64,000 nt of DNA from a bacterium (GCA_029564595.1 JAKQPS010000120.1:62001-126000); one strand, 5' to 3'; shown: positions 49,413 to 58,218, counted from the first letter of the stretch. Numbers and translations: made by a program. Notes: generated by a model not told the origin, from the sequence alone.

Positions 49413-51917
49413 ATGCAAGTAATAGGTCTAATAATATTTCTGCTCATAGCCTTCTACGTGCTGCGTTTCGTTTATTCAGCCTTCAAGCATATTTTCACAG
49501 TCATGAACTGGGTCGGCGAGGACGCCGGCAAAGTTTTTGACGGCGCGCGAGAGACCGCCCTCTCGGCTTATGAAAAGATAGAGTATTTCGTCAGGGCGCG
49601 GGCGGCGGCGGCGCAGGGCAAACCCAAACCGTTCAAACCTGTCCGACTGCAAAGATTAAAAAACTTTCGGGCAAAGACAAAACCTGTGGCGGACGCAAAG
49701 GCCGCCGAACCGGAAACGGTTCCCGGCGCGGCGGAGCAAGCCGTCGAAGCGGAACTAACAGCTCAGACCTCTCCCCCGCCTCCTGAATTCGAGGAGTGGA
49801 CTCCGCCCGCCGAATCTCCGGCACAAGAACCGTTCAAAGAAACTCCCAACGCTGAAGGAGTCCCGGTTTCCTTTATCATGAAAAGAGCTCTGGTCGGCGC
49901 GGTTTTCACGACCATGAAACTTGCTTTGTGGGTTGTGGATTGCGCGCTCCGCGCCCCCTACGCGTTCAAAGCCGGCTTCCCCTCTCAAAGCTCTATTCTT
50001 TTCGCAAAAATCGCCGTCTGCGTTCTCCCGATATCCATAATGACAAGGATACCGGACATCTACGGGTACGGCCACGTCCTTAACGCCGTTCAAATCATTC
50101 TCGCGTCGTACATTCTTTTCATCGCGGCGATATATTTCCTGAGGATAACCGTTCCGTTCGACATCGAAGCGGCGTACTCGCGGACCATGTCTGACGAAAG
50201 ACAGGAGAAGGAGAGCCGGGGCCTGTGGAATTCGGGGAAGGCGCTGTACCTTGTCTGGTTTTCCGTAGTGGCGCTTCATCTATTCGAGGCGAGCAGGTGG
50301 GGAGTTCCGCTGTTGTTCCTGTTTTTCGCGCTGGCGTACGCGCTGATGCCGGGATGGAAGAACAGGCCGAAGTCGCGCGCGCTGAGATATATCCCGGCGG
50401 CGGGGATAATCGCGGCGTACGCGGCGTTGCTGGTCAAAGCCCCGCAGTACCTGAACCCGGAACGGATGGACGTTTTTCTGCTGATGATAACGGCGATGCT
50501 TGCGGCCACCGCGACGGTCTATCTGTACTGGCGCGTGATAGCGGCCAAGATGGAAACCGCGCTGGGCAGGCTAGAACCGCCCGCGAAAGCAAGAATCTGG
50601 ACCAACTTCTTCGTCGCGCCCATGCTTCAGCTTTATTTCCTGTTGCCGGGGCTGTATTTCATCCTGATGTTTCACACGCTGAACACGGCGTTTTTTTTCA
50701 TAGCGGCAGTGGCGCTGTCCGCCGGATACGCAATCTGGCGCAAAGGCAGAAAATACGACACGCCATACGCGCGTCCGGGGCTTTTCCCGCTCTACATACT
50801 CCTGTTGTGGACATCGATAATCTACGTTCAAAGCTACAACCAGATAGCGCCTTCCGCGGCGTCATGCGCAAGCTTGAAGGACGACTCCGGCAGGCGCTGC
50901 CTTCTTTCAATGGATGAATACCGCAGGCTGGCATTCCTCTCAGGCTCTCTGCCTTATGAAACGATAATGGACGCTGAAGAGCGAGCGCTGTTCGTGTCCT
51001 TTAAGAACATCTTCGGGCACGGCTCCGTTCTCAGGCTGGATTCCGAGACAGGCGACATGACAAAGTACGTCATCGCCGAGAACGAAAAATCATACGGACA
51101 GACGTTTTACCCGGAGAGGTTATGCGCGAACCGGGAAACGAAGAAACTCTACGCCACAGTGAAAACAGCCGGGAACTTTCAATTGCTCGAAATGGATTAC
51201 GCCGGAGGCGGGCTGTCGCTCTCCGACAGGATAAGGTTTGGCAATCTGGAAGTGACAAACTGCGAGGTCGATCCCGCCGACGGGCGGATATACGCGATAT
51301 TTCTAGGCCCGCCGGACAGCAGGATAATAGGCATAGACGGAATAACAAAGAGAAAGCAGACCCCGATAAGGTTCGGCTCGCTCGGATATGCTGACTATTT
51401 CGCGCTCGACGCGGAAAACGACAGGCTGGTCGTTCCGTCCCTTGACCCGATGAGGCTGTTCGACGCGTACGAGGTGCGGAGCCTGAAAGACGAATCCGGA
51501 AGAAAAATAATCCGCAGGCCGTTGCGGCTGCCAGCGCAACTGCCCGGCGGGCGCGTCGCGGGCGTCCCGCTGCCGTCCTTCGGCATCGCGGCCGATCCTG
51601 CGAGAAACCTCTTCTACTTCACCTGTCCGTTCCTCAAGATGGTGTTCGCCGCCGACGCGGACAGTTTCCGGGTGGTGAAAATGATGCCTGTGGGCAACTT
51701 CCCCCGCAAACTCGCGTTCAACCGGCGGGACGGCTTGCTGTTGGTGGCCAACTACAGCGGAGGCTCGGTTGACATGATAGACGTCCGCGAATGGAAGAGA
51801 TTGAAAAGAACGCGCGTTGGCAAGCTAGTCAGAAGCGTGTCCGTGGACGAGGAAAGCGGAAGGAACTTCGCAGTGACCGCGTGCGGAGTGTACGAACTGT
51901 TCGATCCACGCAAATAA
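49413..51917 (+). CDS. Large membrane protein with C-terminal beta-propeller, paralogue 2
   Basis: 834 aa. One N-terminal helix (VIGLIIFLLIAFYVLRFVY), a Pro/Ala/Glu-rich cytoplasmic linker (about 70-145), about eleven more helices to residue 495, then a soluble region of about 330 residues with propeller-like repeats (FGIAADPARNLFYFTCPF; RKLAFNRRDGLLLVANYSGG; RSVSVDEESGRNFAVTACGV). The final blades are clearly related to those at 34714-36258 and 51940-53409. GGAGG lies 5 nt before ATG 49413. Function unknown; the propeller should face the periplasm. Confidence 0.82.
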   Translation: MQVIGLIIFLLIAFYVLRFVYSAFKHIFTVMNWVGEDAGKVFDGARETALSAYEKIEYFVRARAAAAQGKPKPFKPVRLQRLKNFRAKTKPVADAKAAEPETVPGAAEQAVEAELTAQTSPPPPEFEEWTPPAESPAQEPFKETPNAEGVPVSFIMKRALVGAVFTTMKLALWVVDCALRAPYAFKAGFPSQSSILFAKIAVCVLPISIMTRIPDIYGYGHVLNAVQIILASYILFIAAIYFLRITVPFDIEAAYSRTMSDERQEKESRGLWNSGKALYLVWFSVVALHLFEASRWGVPLLFLFFALAYALMPGWKNRPKSRALRYIPAAGIIAAYAALLVKAPQYLNPERMDVFLLMITAMLAATATVYLYWRVIAAKMETALGRLEPPAKARIWTNFFVAPMLQLYFLLPGLYFILMFHTLNTAFFFIAAVALSAGYAIWRKGRKYDTPYARPGLFPLYILLLWTSIIYVQSYNQIAPSAASCASLKDDSGRRCLLSMDEYRRLAFLSGSLPYETIMDAEERALFVSFKNIFGHGSVLRLDSETGDMTKYVIAENEKSYGQTFYPERLCANRETKKLYATVKTAGNFQLLEMDYAGGGLSLSDRIRFGNLEVTNCEVDPADGRIYAIFLGPPDSRIIGIDGITKRKQTPIRFGSLGYADYFALDAENDRLVVPSLDPMRLFDAYEVRSLKDESGRKIIRRPLRLPAQLPGGRVAGVPLPSFGIAADPARNLFYFTCPFLKMVFAADADSFRVVKMMPVGNFPRKLAFNRRDGLLLVANYSGGSVDMIDVREWKRLKRTRVGKLVRSVSVDEESGRNFAVTACGVYELFDPRK

Positions 51918-51939
51918 ACTGGTCGCCCGGCTGCCGGGC

Positions 51940-53409
51940 TTATTCCGCCCCTGCCCCGCTCTTCCCTTTCAGAAATTCATCCAGATTGATTCCGACGACG
52001 CCGCAGGACGCCCCGATTACGGCGTTGCCGTCTGAATCAACCGTCATCCCCCGCGAGCCATAGCCTATGAAAGTCTCGGCGACGAGTTTGTTCGACTCGA
52101 CGTCTATCACGTGGAACTTGCCTTTGAAAAAACTGGTTCCGAGAAGATACTTGCCGTCCTTTGAAAACTCGATTTCGCGGACGCCGGCGGGCATGACGAG
52201 CTTGACGAGTTTATTGAGATCGAAGTCGAGCAGCCATGCTCCAGCCGGGTAGTTCCTGCTGGCCGCAATCTGTCTTTTTTTCGGTCTTATCTCCACATCG
52301 AACATGCCGACCGGGTAGTCCTGAGTCCACATCTCCGTCGAGCGCGTCCCCGTGTTCACCCTCAGCAGATGCCGGGAGCCGAACAGCTTTCCGAACAACG
52401 GCGACACCGAGAACGTGCCGAACAGGTGCGGCTCCGTCCACGCCGTGCGGTACACCGGCGTCCCGGAGTTTCCCGCGATGTTCAGTTTTTCTAGGGCGCG
52501 GCTCTTCTTGTCGTATTCGTAATAGTTGGACTCTACGGTGATGAAAATCTTCTCCGGCATTATCGTGACGCCCGAGCCGTAAAATGTGTTCCGTTTCAGT
52601 TTCAGGTCTATCCTGTTTATTATGCCGCCTTCCGGGTTAAAAACGATGAACTCGACGTTCGGCGCGCCGCGCTCCCTGAAGTTCCTCTGTATCACCGCGT
52701 ATATTATGCCCGTGTCCGGCTCTTCCCTTATCGCGAGAACGTTGCCCCTCTTGTGCCACTCGGTCATTTTTCCCGTCTTAAGATCCAGCCTGTTAATGGC
52801 GTTTTTCACCAGAACGCTTTCCTCGTGGACGTATACGTGGGCGCAGACAAGGACATCGCCCCTCTGCGGGCGCGGCACGAAAAACCTCGGTATCGCGGTG
52901 TGCGGCACGTCGGTAAAATTGTATCTCTCGTGATTAAGAACCTTCGCGCCCCTGACTTCGGAGATGCTTTCGCACCTGTCAGCCGGGTTACGTATCTCCC
53001 CGCTCTTGACGGCCAATCCGAGCAGACACACCGGAACAACCAGAAGCTGCGTGGCGGTCAAAAACACCGGCCATTTCCACATCTTGCGGAATATGAGCAA
53101 CGCAATGTAAATGAAAGCCAGAGTTGCGGCCACGCTCGAACCGAAAGACGCGTTCAGCCCGAATCCGACCGCGTATATGAAATCAATGGACAGTATCAGA
53201 CCTATCCAGTACAGCACGAAGACTATCTTCGATTTCCTTCTTCGGGGGTTAAGGCGGATGATGCCGAGCACAAGCCCCATCAGAGCGAGCGGGGGCAGCC
53301 CCGTGTTGTTGAAGTACCCTATGCCTCCGAGAAGAAAATCGGAGAACACTTGGCTGCATATCTTGAAAGCCTTGGAGAAAAAACCTTCGTCCGCGCTCAA
53401 TCCGTTCAT
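51940..53409 (-). CDS. Membrane protein with C-terminal beta-propeller, paralogue 3
   Basis: 489 aa. About five helices within residues 25-155, followed by a soluble domain of about 320 residues with the same blade pattern (VREIEFSKDGKYLLGTSFF; RGMTVDSDGNAVIGASCGVV) and a candidate ligand-facing stretch (TAWTEPHLFGTFSVSPLFGK). It converges with paralogue 2 with a 22-nt gap. Inverted neighbouring paralogues suggest local duplication followed by inversion or separate selection. Confidence 0.8.
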   Translation of the reverse strand: MNGLSADEGFFSKAFKICSQVFSDFLLGGIGYFNNTGLPPLALMGLVLGIIRLNPRRRKSKIVFVLYWIGLILSIDFIYAVGFGLNASFGSSVAATLAFIYIALLIFRKMWKWPVFLTATQLLVVPVCLLGLAVKSGEIRNPADRCESISEVRGAKVLNHERYNFTDVPHTAIPRFFVPRPQRGDVLVCAHVYVHEESVLVKNAINRLDLKTGKMTEWHKRGNVLAIREEPDTGIIYAVIQRNFRERGAPNVEFIVFNPEGGIINRIDLKLKRNTFYGSGVTIMPEKIFITVESNYYEYDKKSRALEKLNIAGNSGTPVYRTAWTEPHLFGTFSVSPLFGKLFGSRHLLRVNTGTRSTEMWTQDYPVGMFDVEIRPKKRQIAASRNYPAGAWLLDFDLNKLVKLVMPAGVREIEFSKDGKYLLGTSFFKGKFHVIDVESNKLVAETFIGYGSRGMTVDSDGNAVIGASCGVVGINLDEFLKGKSGAGAE

Positions 53410-53496
53410 CGTATTCAGATTATACCCATCAACGCTGTTCTATCAAATAGAGAAGAATGAGACACTCACACTCATCGTTGCCAAGGTATCACACTC

Positions 53497-53525
53497 ATAG
53501 TTGCCAAGGTCTCCTTGGCAACTAT
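53497..53525. repeat. Perfect 13-bp hairpin
   Basis: ATAGTTGCCAAGG, TCT, CCTTGGCAACTAT. A direct copy of its left arm (GTTGCCAAGG) lies 24 bp upstream at about 53477-53486. Without a T run it is not a standard terminator. Confidence 0.6.
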
Positions 53526-53614
53526 GATAAACAGACGACTGTTTCTAGTTATAGTTTCTGTTTTCCTAGTTCACATAGCCTTTACGTATTGCCATTACGT
53601 GAGCGCGAAAACGG

Positions 53615-53662
53615 GGGGGACTGGCAGCGCGCTTCTCTGCGATGCCTGTACCCTCTTTTCGC
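53615..53662 (+). repeat. R4 repeat, copy 2
   Basis: GGGGACTGGCAGCGCGC at the left and CCCTCTTTTCGC at the right, inverted relative to the copy at 43161-43208. Confidence 0.65.
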
Positions 53663-53718
53663 TCCCCACCACACCGCAAATACGCGACTGTCTTTATTTT
53701 GCTAAAACAACGAAAATC

Positions 53719-53827
53719 AAGTCCGAATCCGTCGTTAGAATTCGGGAGCGATTGTTCAGAGCGGATGAAATGCGAGGCGCAAGACGCGTTTTTGCAGTGA
53801 ATAGAACATGCGGTTCATGAACAAAAA
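53719..53827 (+). repeat. R1 dispersed repeat, copy D
   Basis: About 109 bp, the closest match to copy A: TCCGAATCC hairpin, GATGAAATGCGAGGCGCAA, TTTTTGCAGTGAATAGAACA and GGTTCATGAACAAAAA. Confidence 0.7.
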
Positions 53828-53867
53828 ATGCGGCGGCAACGAAGCAGTTCGCCGCTATGAAAATCGC

Positions 53868-53899
53868 CCCGGTTCGTCGGTTTTATCGACGAATCCGGG
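53868..53899 (-). terminator. Possible terminator for C45 peptidase gene
   Basis: CCCGG-TTCGTCG and CGACGAA-T-CCGGG form a 12-bp stem with one bulge, 64 nt past the stop codon. On the minus strand it is followed only by CGATTTTC, so termination may be weak. Confidence 0.45.
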
Positions 53900-53962
53900 A
53901 TAAATCGCGCGCTAATAAGTTTTTCACGGTTTTCTCTTAACAGAACGCGTTTAAAATCCCGC

Positions 53963-55486
53963 CTATTCGCTGAACAAATCCTTCAGTCGGAAACGAGAGT
54001 ATTTGTTGTCGCTAGCGGGTTTCCAGTTCCCATCCGACATTGATTCGTAAGCCACCCAGAACTCAAGAGACGTCGCGTCGTAGGCGACCGCCAGAATATT
54101 GGAATCCTTCATAGACACCGCGTCCATAATTCTGAGCGTCTCTTCCGCCGAGATCAGCCTCGGAGCGCCGGCAGCGAAAATCTCCCGTCCATCGCTCGAA
54201 TACGCCTCTCCTTTTGCCAGAGCGTCGAGCATATAAAAATTTGGAGCGTACCTTTTAGAATAAGCGCCGCTTTCCCTCGGATCTCCATTGGAATTCTCGC
54301 GCGCCGGCCCGTTGCTCGCCGTCTGCGTCCCGCGTATCCTCAAATCAAACGACGTGTCCGCCCTGTAAACCGCCTCTTTCAAAGGCAGTCCGACCTTTAT
54401 CTGCTCCCCGTCCTTCAAAACCGGGTTTCCGTCCGCGTCTATCCACGCCGACTCTCTTTCCTTCGGGTCGTCGTCCCTGAAAACCGAAGTGAATTCACCG
54501 TTCTGCTCTATTGCCACCGCTGCCGGCGAAAAACCGGGCGTCCCGTATCTGAGTGGGTCCCCGAAGCCGACGACGAAGTTGTAACCGACCGTGTTTTTGC
54601 TTTTTTCGATAATGGCGATCGCCTCTTCGAGGTTGTCCGCCTCCTCGAGCGCGCGGCGCATCGTTATAGTCCACGGCGTCCCCTCCTGCGTCTCCACCGT
54701 GTTTACCGCGCCAATCTCGCCTATGGTTATTCCCTTTTCGCTCATGCCCGCAATCGCGCCGATGACCCCCGGATACCCGAAAGTGACATACCTGTTCCGT
54801 GGGCTGCCGTCGTCCCCGGCAGGCTCGTAAACAGTGACTAGTCCGTATTGCCCGACACCCGTTTTTGATTCCCAATCCAAATCCCGCGTCGCGAACAAGC
54901 GGCCCCCCTCAGTGCGGCCGCCCCACGCCGCGAATGAACTGCACGTGGTGCGGAAATCGAATCCGGCCCCCATTCCAAGCCTCTTCGCGTCGTCCGGGTT
55001 CAGCCCGCTCATCATCAGCTTCTTGTCGTGCATGTCAGAAAAATTCGGCAACGCTATCCCCGTCTCCACCAACTGCGGAGAAACATCGAATCCCGCCTTG
55101 TTCGCCCCCTGCGCTATCCCGACTATTTCGTCCTTATACTCATTCGGCACATGCGGCTCGTTTCGCTTCCACACATTCCGGCAGGCGCGGAAGATCAACG
55201 TCTTTTTTATATCTTTCGGGTCGGATGCTTTCGTGTACACCTGCATCACAGATATTATCTTGTCTCCCAACAGACAGCCGTACTGCCTGCCCATCTCCTT
55301 GTGAGTCCCCCTCACCCGCGCCACAAGCAGCGTCCCATGCGACGCGTCGGTCTCATACAGGACGCCGTCCCCGCAGCGCCTGACCTCTCTCAACTGCCCC
55401 GCATCCGCCCACAAATCCGACGCGCACGCCGTCCGCGCCAAACACATCATCAAAACCACAACCGCTGCAATCGCCTTCACAAACAT
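53963..55486 (-). CDS. Secreted C45-type Ntn hydrolase (acyltransferase/amidase family)
   Basis: 507 aa with a signal peptide ending near ACASD. The region TTCSSFAAWGGRTEGGRLFATRD has the form of C45 peptidases, with Cys182 as the likely nucleophile freed by self-cleavage; RDLDW follows as usual. Relatives include acyl-CoA:6-aminopenicillanate acyltransferase, choloylglycine-like and carcinine hydrolases, which cleave amide bonds. The substrate is unknown. AAGGAGA precedes ATG 55486. It stands alone between repeat-rich DNA and the efflux unit. Confidence 0.85.
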   Translation of the reverse strand: MFVKAIAAVVVLMMCLARTACASDLWADAGQLREVRRCGDGVLYETDASHGTLLVARVRGTHKEMGRQYGCLLGDKIISVMQVYTKASDPKDIKKTLIFRACRNVWKRNEPHVPNEYKDEIVGIAQGANKAGFDVSPQLVETGIALPNFSDMHDKKLMMSGLNPDDAKRLGMGAGFDFRTTCSSFAAWGGRTEGGRLFATRDLDWESKTGVGQYGLVTVYEPAGDDGSPRNRYVTFGYPGVIGAIAGMSEKGITIGEIGAVNTVETQEGTPWTITMRRALEEADNLEEAIAIIEKSKNTVGYNFVVGFGDPLRYGTPGFSPAAVAIEQNGEFTSVFRDDDPKERESAWIDADGNPVLKDGEQIKVGLPLKEAVYRADTSFDLRIRGTQTASNGPARENSNGDPRESGAYSKRYAPNFYMLDALAKGEAYSSDGREIFAAGAPRLISAEETLRIMDAVSMKDSNILAVAYDATSLEFWVAYESMSDGNWKPASDNKYSRFRLKDLFSE

Positions 55487-55684
55487 GCCGTCTCTCCTTT
55501 ATTTATTTCATGTTAAAACATCCGTCTTCATGATGGAACGATATGACACGATAACAATAACACATGGAAACAACTAATGTGGTATTGTTTTATGAATTTT
55601 TTGCTCTCGAAAGCTCTTTTTTGCCTCAGCATTTTATCGGAACCCGGAGTCGCCGATGGGCGCGCGACATATTTTCGAAATCAT

Positions 55685-55713
55685 TTGACAACCCGCTTCG
55701 ATAACAATAATCT
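55685..55713 (+). promoter_or_regulatory. Promoter of the TetR-RND unit
   Basis: TTGACA (55685-55690), 17-nt spacer, TAATCT (55708-55713). TATAAC at 55713-55718 is an alternative -10 but its spacing of 22 nt is too long. Confidence 0.5.
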
Positions 55714-55720
55714 ATAACTA

Positions 55721-55736
55721 GACCGACTGGTCGGGT
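55721..55736. promoter_or_regulatory. Likely TetR operator
   Basis: GACCGACTGGTCGGGT contains the inverted repeat CCGAC-TG-GTCGG, 6 nt before ATG 55742 and just downstream of the -10. Size and position suit autorepression by a TetR-family dimer. Confidence 0.6.
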
Positions 55737-55741
55737 TAATA

Positions 55742-56359
55742 ATGAGACGAGCGAGCGACACAGCCCAAAAACGCCGCAGGCAGATATTCGAGGCCGCTAT
55801 TGCGGTCATTTCCGAAAAAGGCTTTCACAAAGCGACTATCAGAGAGATAGCCGCCGCCGCAGGTCTCGGCAAAGGAACCATTTATCAATATATCGATAAA
55901 AAGGAAGACCTCATCCCTCTCATCGCGGAAGTGGGCATATCCCTGATGTCGGCGAAGATTTCTGAAGCCGCGAGTCTGGACGCGCCGCCTGAGGAAAAAC
56001 TAAGGATCGCCATAAAGTCCCAACTGGCGCTGTTCGATGAGCATTCCCGGCTCGCCGAAGTGATGGGAGGCGAGATCGAACGGATAAAGCACGAGGACAG
56101 CGAACTTATTACTCGCGTTTTTGAAGAAAGATATCTTAACGCTCTGGCCTCGCTTGTGTCCGAAGCGGCGGGCCGCGAACGCTTCAGCAAGGGGGAATCT
56201 CTTGTGATAGCGGAACTAATCGCCGTCATGTGCCTGTTGTGGTCCCATTCAGTCTTGGCAAAGAAGAACGCAGGAGGAATAGAAGCATACGAAACGCTGC
56301 TTGAAGAGTTCGTTCTACGCGGCGTGTCAGGAAGACGGAAGGAGGCCGAGAATGGCTAA
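55742..56359 (+). CDS. TetR/AcrR family regulator 1
   Basis: 205 aa. The N-terminal helix-turn-helix domain reads RQIFEAAIAVISEKGFHKAT with IREIAAAAGLGKGTIYQYID; the C-terminal ligand and dimer domain is all helical and not specific. First gene of a unit with a second TetR protein and a three-part efflux pump, so it probably represses the pump until an inducer binds. A palindrome overlaps the promoter region. Confidence 0.93.
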   Translation: MRRASDTAQKRRRQIFEAAIAVISEKGFHKATIREIAAAAGLGKGTIYQYIDKKEDLIPLIAEVGISLMSAKISEAASLDAPPEEKLRIAIKSQLALFDEHSRLAEVMGGEIERIKHEDSELITRVFEERYLNALASLVSEAAGRERFSKGESLVIAELIAVMCLLWSHSVLAKKNAGGIEAYETLLEEFVLRGVSGRRKEAENG

Positions 56360-56957
56360 GCGGGAGGAATACATGGAAGCCAGGCGGCAGCGAAGGAGAA
56401 GGCAGATATTCAACGGAGCGACGAAGGTGTTCGCGCAGAAGGGATACAGTTCCGCCACCACGCAGGAAATCGCGGACGCCGCCGGTCTGGCGAAAGGCAC
56501 GCTTTACGAATACGTTCAGAGCAAAGAAGAAATTCTCATGCTCACCATCAAGGAAGGGCTGTCTCTCGTTAAGGCAGAAACCGACAAAGCGATTGCCGGG
56601 TTGGAAGACCCGATGGATAGGTTGCAGGCCGCGCTCAGGGTGCAACTGAATTTTGCCAAGAAATACAGGCACGCCGCCCGCGTGCTGCGATTGGAAATCT
56701 TCGATCTTAGCGAGAACGGCAGGAAGTTTCTGTCGAAGATCGTGGACGATCACATCGAAATGTTTCGGGCGTTTATCGACGACGGGATTGAAAAGGGACG
56801 CCTCAAGAAACTGGATTCGCGGATAGCCGCGGAGTTGCTCATGCACGCGTGCTCTTTCTACTCCGATTACGGGTATCTGCCGCACCAAAAAATCCCGCTC
56901 AACGACATCACTGATTTTATAATCGACAATTTTGTTCAAGGGATTGTCGCTGAATAG
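56352..56957 (+). CDS. TetR/AcrR family regulator 2
   Basis: 201 aa. HTH region QIFNGATKVFAQKGYSSATT with TQEIADAAGLAKGTLYEYVQ. It is distinct from regulator 1 in the C-terminal domain, so the ligands may differ. ATG 56352 overlaps the regulator 1 stop by 8 nt and has AGGAGG upstream. Two tandem TetR genes in front of one RND pump is unusual; they could form heterodimers or sense two ligands. Confidence 0.92.
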   Translation: MAKREEYMEARRQRRRRQIFNGATKVFAQKGYSSATTQEIADAAGLAKGTLYEYVQSKEEILMLTIKEGLSLVKAETDKAIAGLEDPMDRLQAALRVQLNFAKKYRHAARVLRLEIFDLSENGRKFLSKIVDDHIEMFRAFIDDGIEKGRLKKLDSRIAAELLMHACSFYSDYGYLPHQKIPLNDITDFIIDNFVQGIVAE

Positions 56958-57024
56958 CAAAGCAACGCCGAGTTTCGATAGAGGCGGCGGAATAAAAAAG
57001 AGCATACGGGGGGCAAGACTGAAT

Positions 57025-58218
57025 ATGGACGGAAGAAAAAAAAGAAAAGCCGGAATCATGGCGGTTGCGGCGATATGCCTTACGATCGCGTCGGGGTGTT
57101 CGGACAGAAAGGCGGACAACGCCGGGCCGGGAGCGGCGGCGCGCGAAGCCGTGTCGGTGGAAACGGCTCCCGTCGTCGTCAGGGCTTTCGAGGAAGTCGT
57201 AAGGTCTCAGGGATCGCTGTCGGCGAAAAACTCCGCCAACGTGTCCGCGCGCATTCCGGGGACGCTTGTCGCCGTATACGCGAGCGAAGGCGACGCGGTG
57301 ACGGCGGGAAGAACGAAACTGTTCGAAGTCGATTCGATAAAACTCAGGAACGCGGTAGAGATAGGCAGACAGGATCGCGCGGTGGCCGAACAAGGCGTCA
57401 GGGCCGCCGAAGCCGGCCTCGAACAGGTCAACGCCCAGTTGCTCAAGATGGAAAAAGACCTTAAAAGGATAGCCGGACTGTATGATAAAGATGTCGTTTC
57501 CAAAGACAGCTTGGAAAAAGCGCAGTCTGGACACGACCAATTGGCCGCCGCGAAAAAACAGGCGGAAAGCGCGGTTTCTCTGGCCCGCGAAAGGCAGAAA
57601 CAAGCTGAGATCGCCTTGAACATATCCCAGAAAGACCTCAGCGACACGCTGATATACGCGCCCATCAGCGGACGGGTCGCCATGCGTTTTGCCGAAGCCG
57701 GAGAGATGGCCGCCCCCGGCTATCCCATTGTCAGAATCGAAGACACATCCGTTCTCGAAGCCTCGGCATTTCTGCCCGCGCAGTGGTTCGCCCGCGTAAA
57801 GGAAAACGAAACTAAAGTCAGGCTGGAGGTTCCCGGCGTCGAGTTTGAGCCGAAAACAATCACATACAAAAGCCCTACCATAAACCCGAAGCTGAGAACG
57901 TTCGAGGTAAAAGCCGTTGTGACGAACCCGCCTGAAGGCGTCGCTCCGGGGGCCATGACCGGATTGGCTGTCGTTCTCGGAACGCGGGAATCTATAGCGG
58001 TTCCCTCCGACAGCGTCCGCGAATTGCGCGGCGGGAACGTCGTTTTCATCGTTAGGGATGGCAAGGCCGAGATGGTTGAGGTCAAAACCGGACTTGAATC
58101 GGACGGCTTCGTCGAGATACTCGAAGGAGCCTTGTCAGAAGGCGACTTGGTGGCTGTCAGCGGGCAGCGGTTCCTCGACGACGGGACGCCTGTGAGCGTC
58201 AGGCGGGAGGCGGAATAA
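57025..58218 (+). CDS. RND efflux periplasmic adaptor lipoprotein
   Basis: About 397 aa. The lipoprotein signal ends in TIASGC, so the protein is anchored in the inner membrane. The adaptor parts follow: lipoyl half-motif (SARIPGTLVAVYASEGDAVTAG), a coiled-coil hairpin (about 90-165), the second lipoyl half (IYAPISGRVAMRFAEAGEMA) and a beta-barrel (NPKLRTFEVKAVV). ATG 57025 matches the signal peptide; an upstream frame lacks one. The stop overlaps the next ATG (TAATG). Confidence 0.93.
   Translation: MDGRKKRKAGIMAVAAICLTIASGCSDRKADNAGPGAAAREAVSVETAPVVVRAFEEVVRSQGSLSAKNSANVSARIPGTLVAVYASEGDAVTAGRTKLFEVDSIKLRNAVEIGRQDRAVAEQGVRAAEAGLEQVNAQLLKMEKDLKRIAGLYDKDVVSKDSLEKAQSGHDQLAAAKKQAESAVSLARERQKQAEIALNISQKDLSDTLIYAPISGRVAMRFAEAGEMAAPGYPIVRIEDTSVLEASAFLPAQWFARVKENETKVRLEVPGVEFEPKTITYKSPTINPKLRTFEVKAVVTNPPEGVAPGAMTGLAVVLGTRESIAVPSDSVRELRGGNVVFIVRDGKAEMVEVKTGLESDGFVEILEGALSEGDLVAVSGQRFLDDGTPVSVRREAE

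Larger units (their letters stand above)
53410..53962. other. Repeat-rich intergenic region
   Basis: About 550 nt with no credible gene. It contains a 13-bp perfect hairpin, an R4 copy, a full R1 copy and a strong hairpin near the end of the C45 peptidase gene. Confidence 0.7.
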
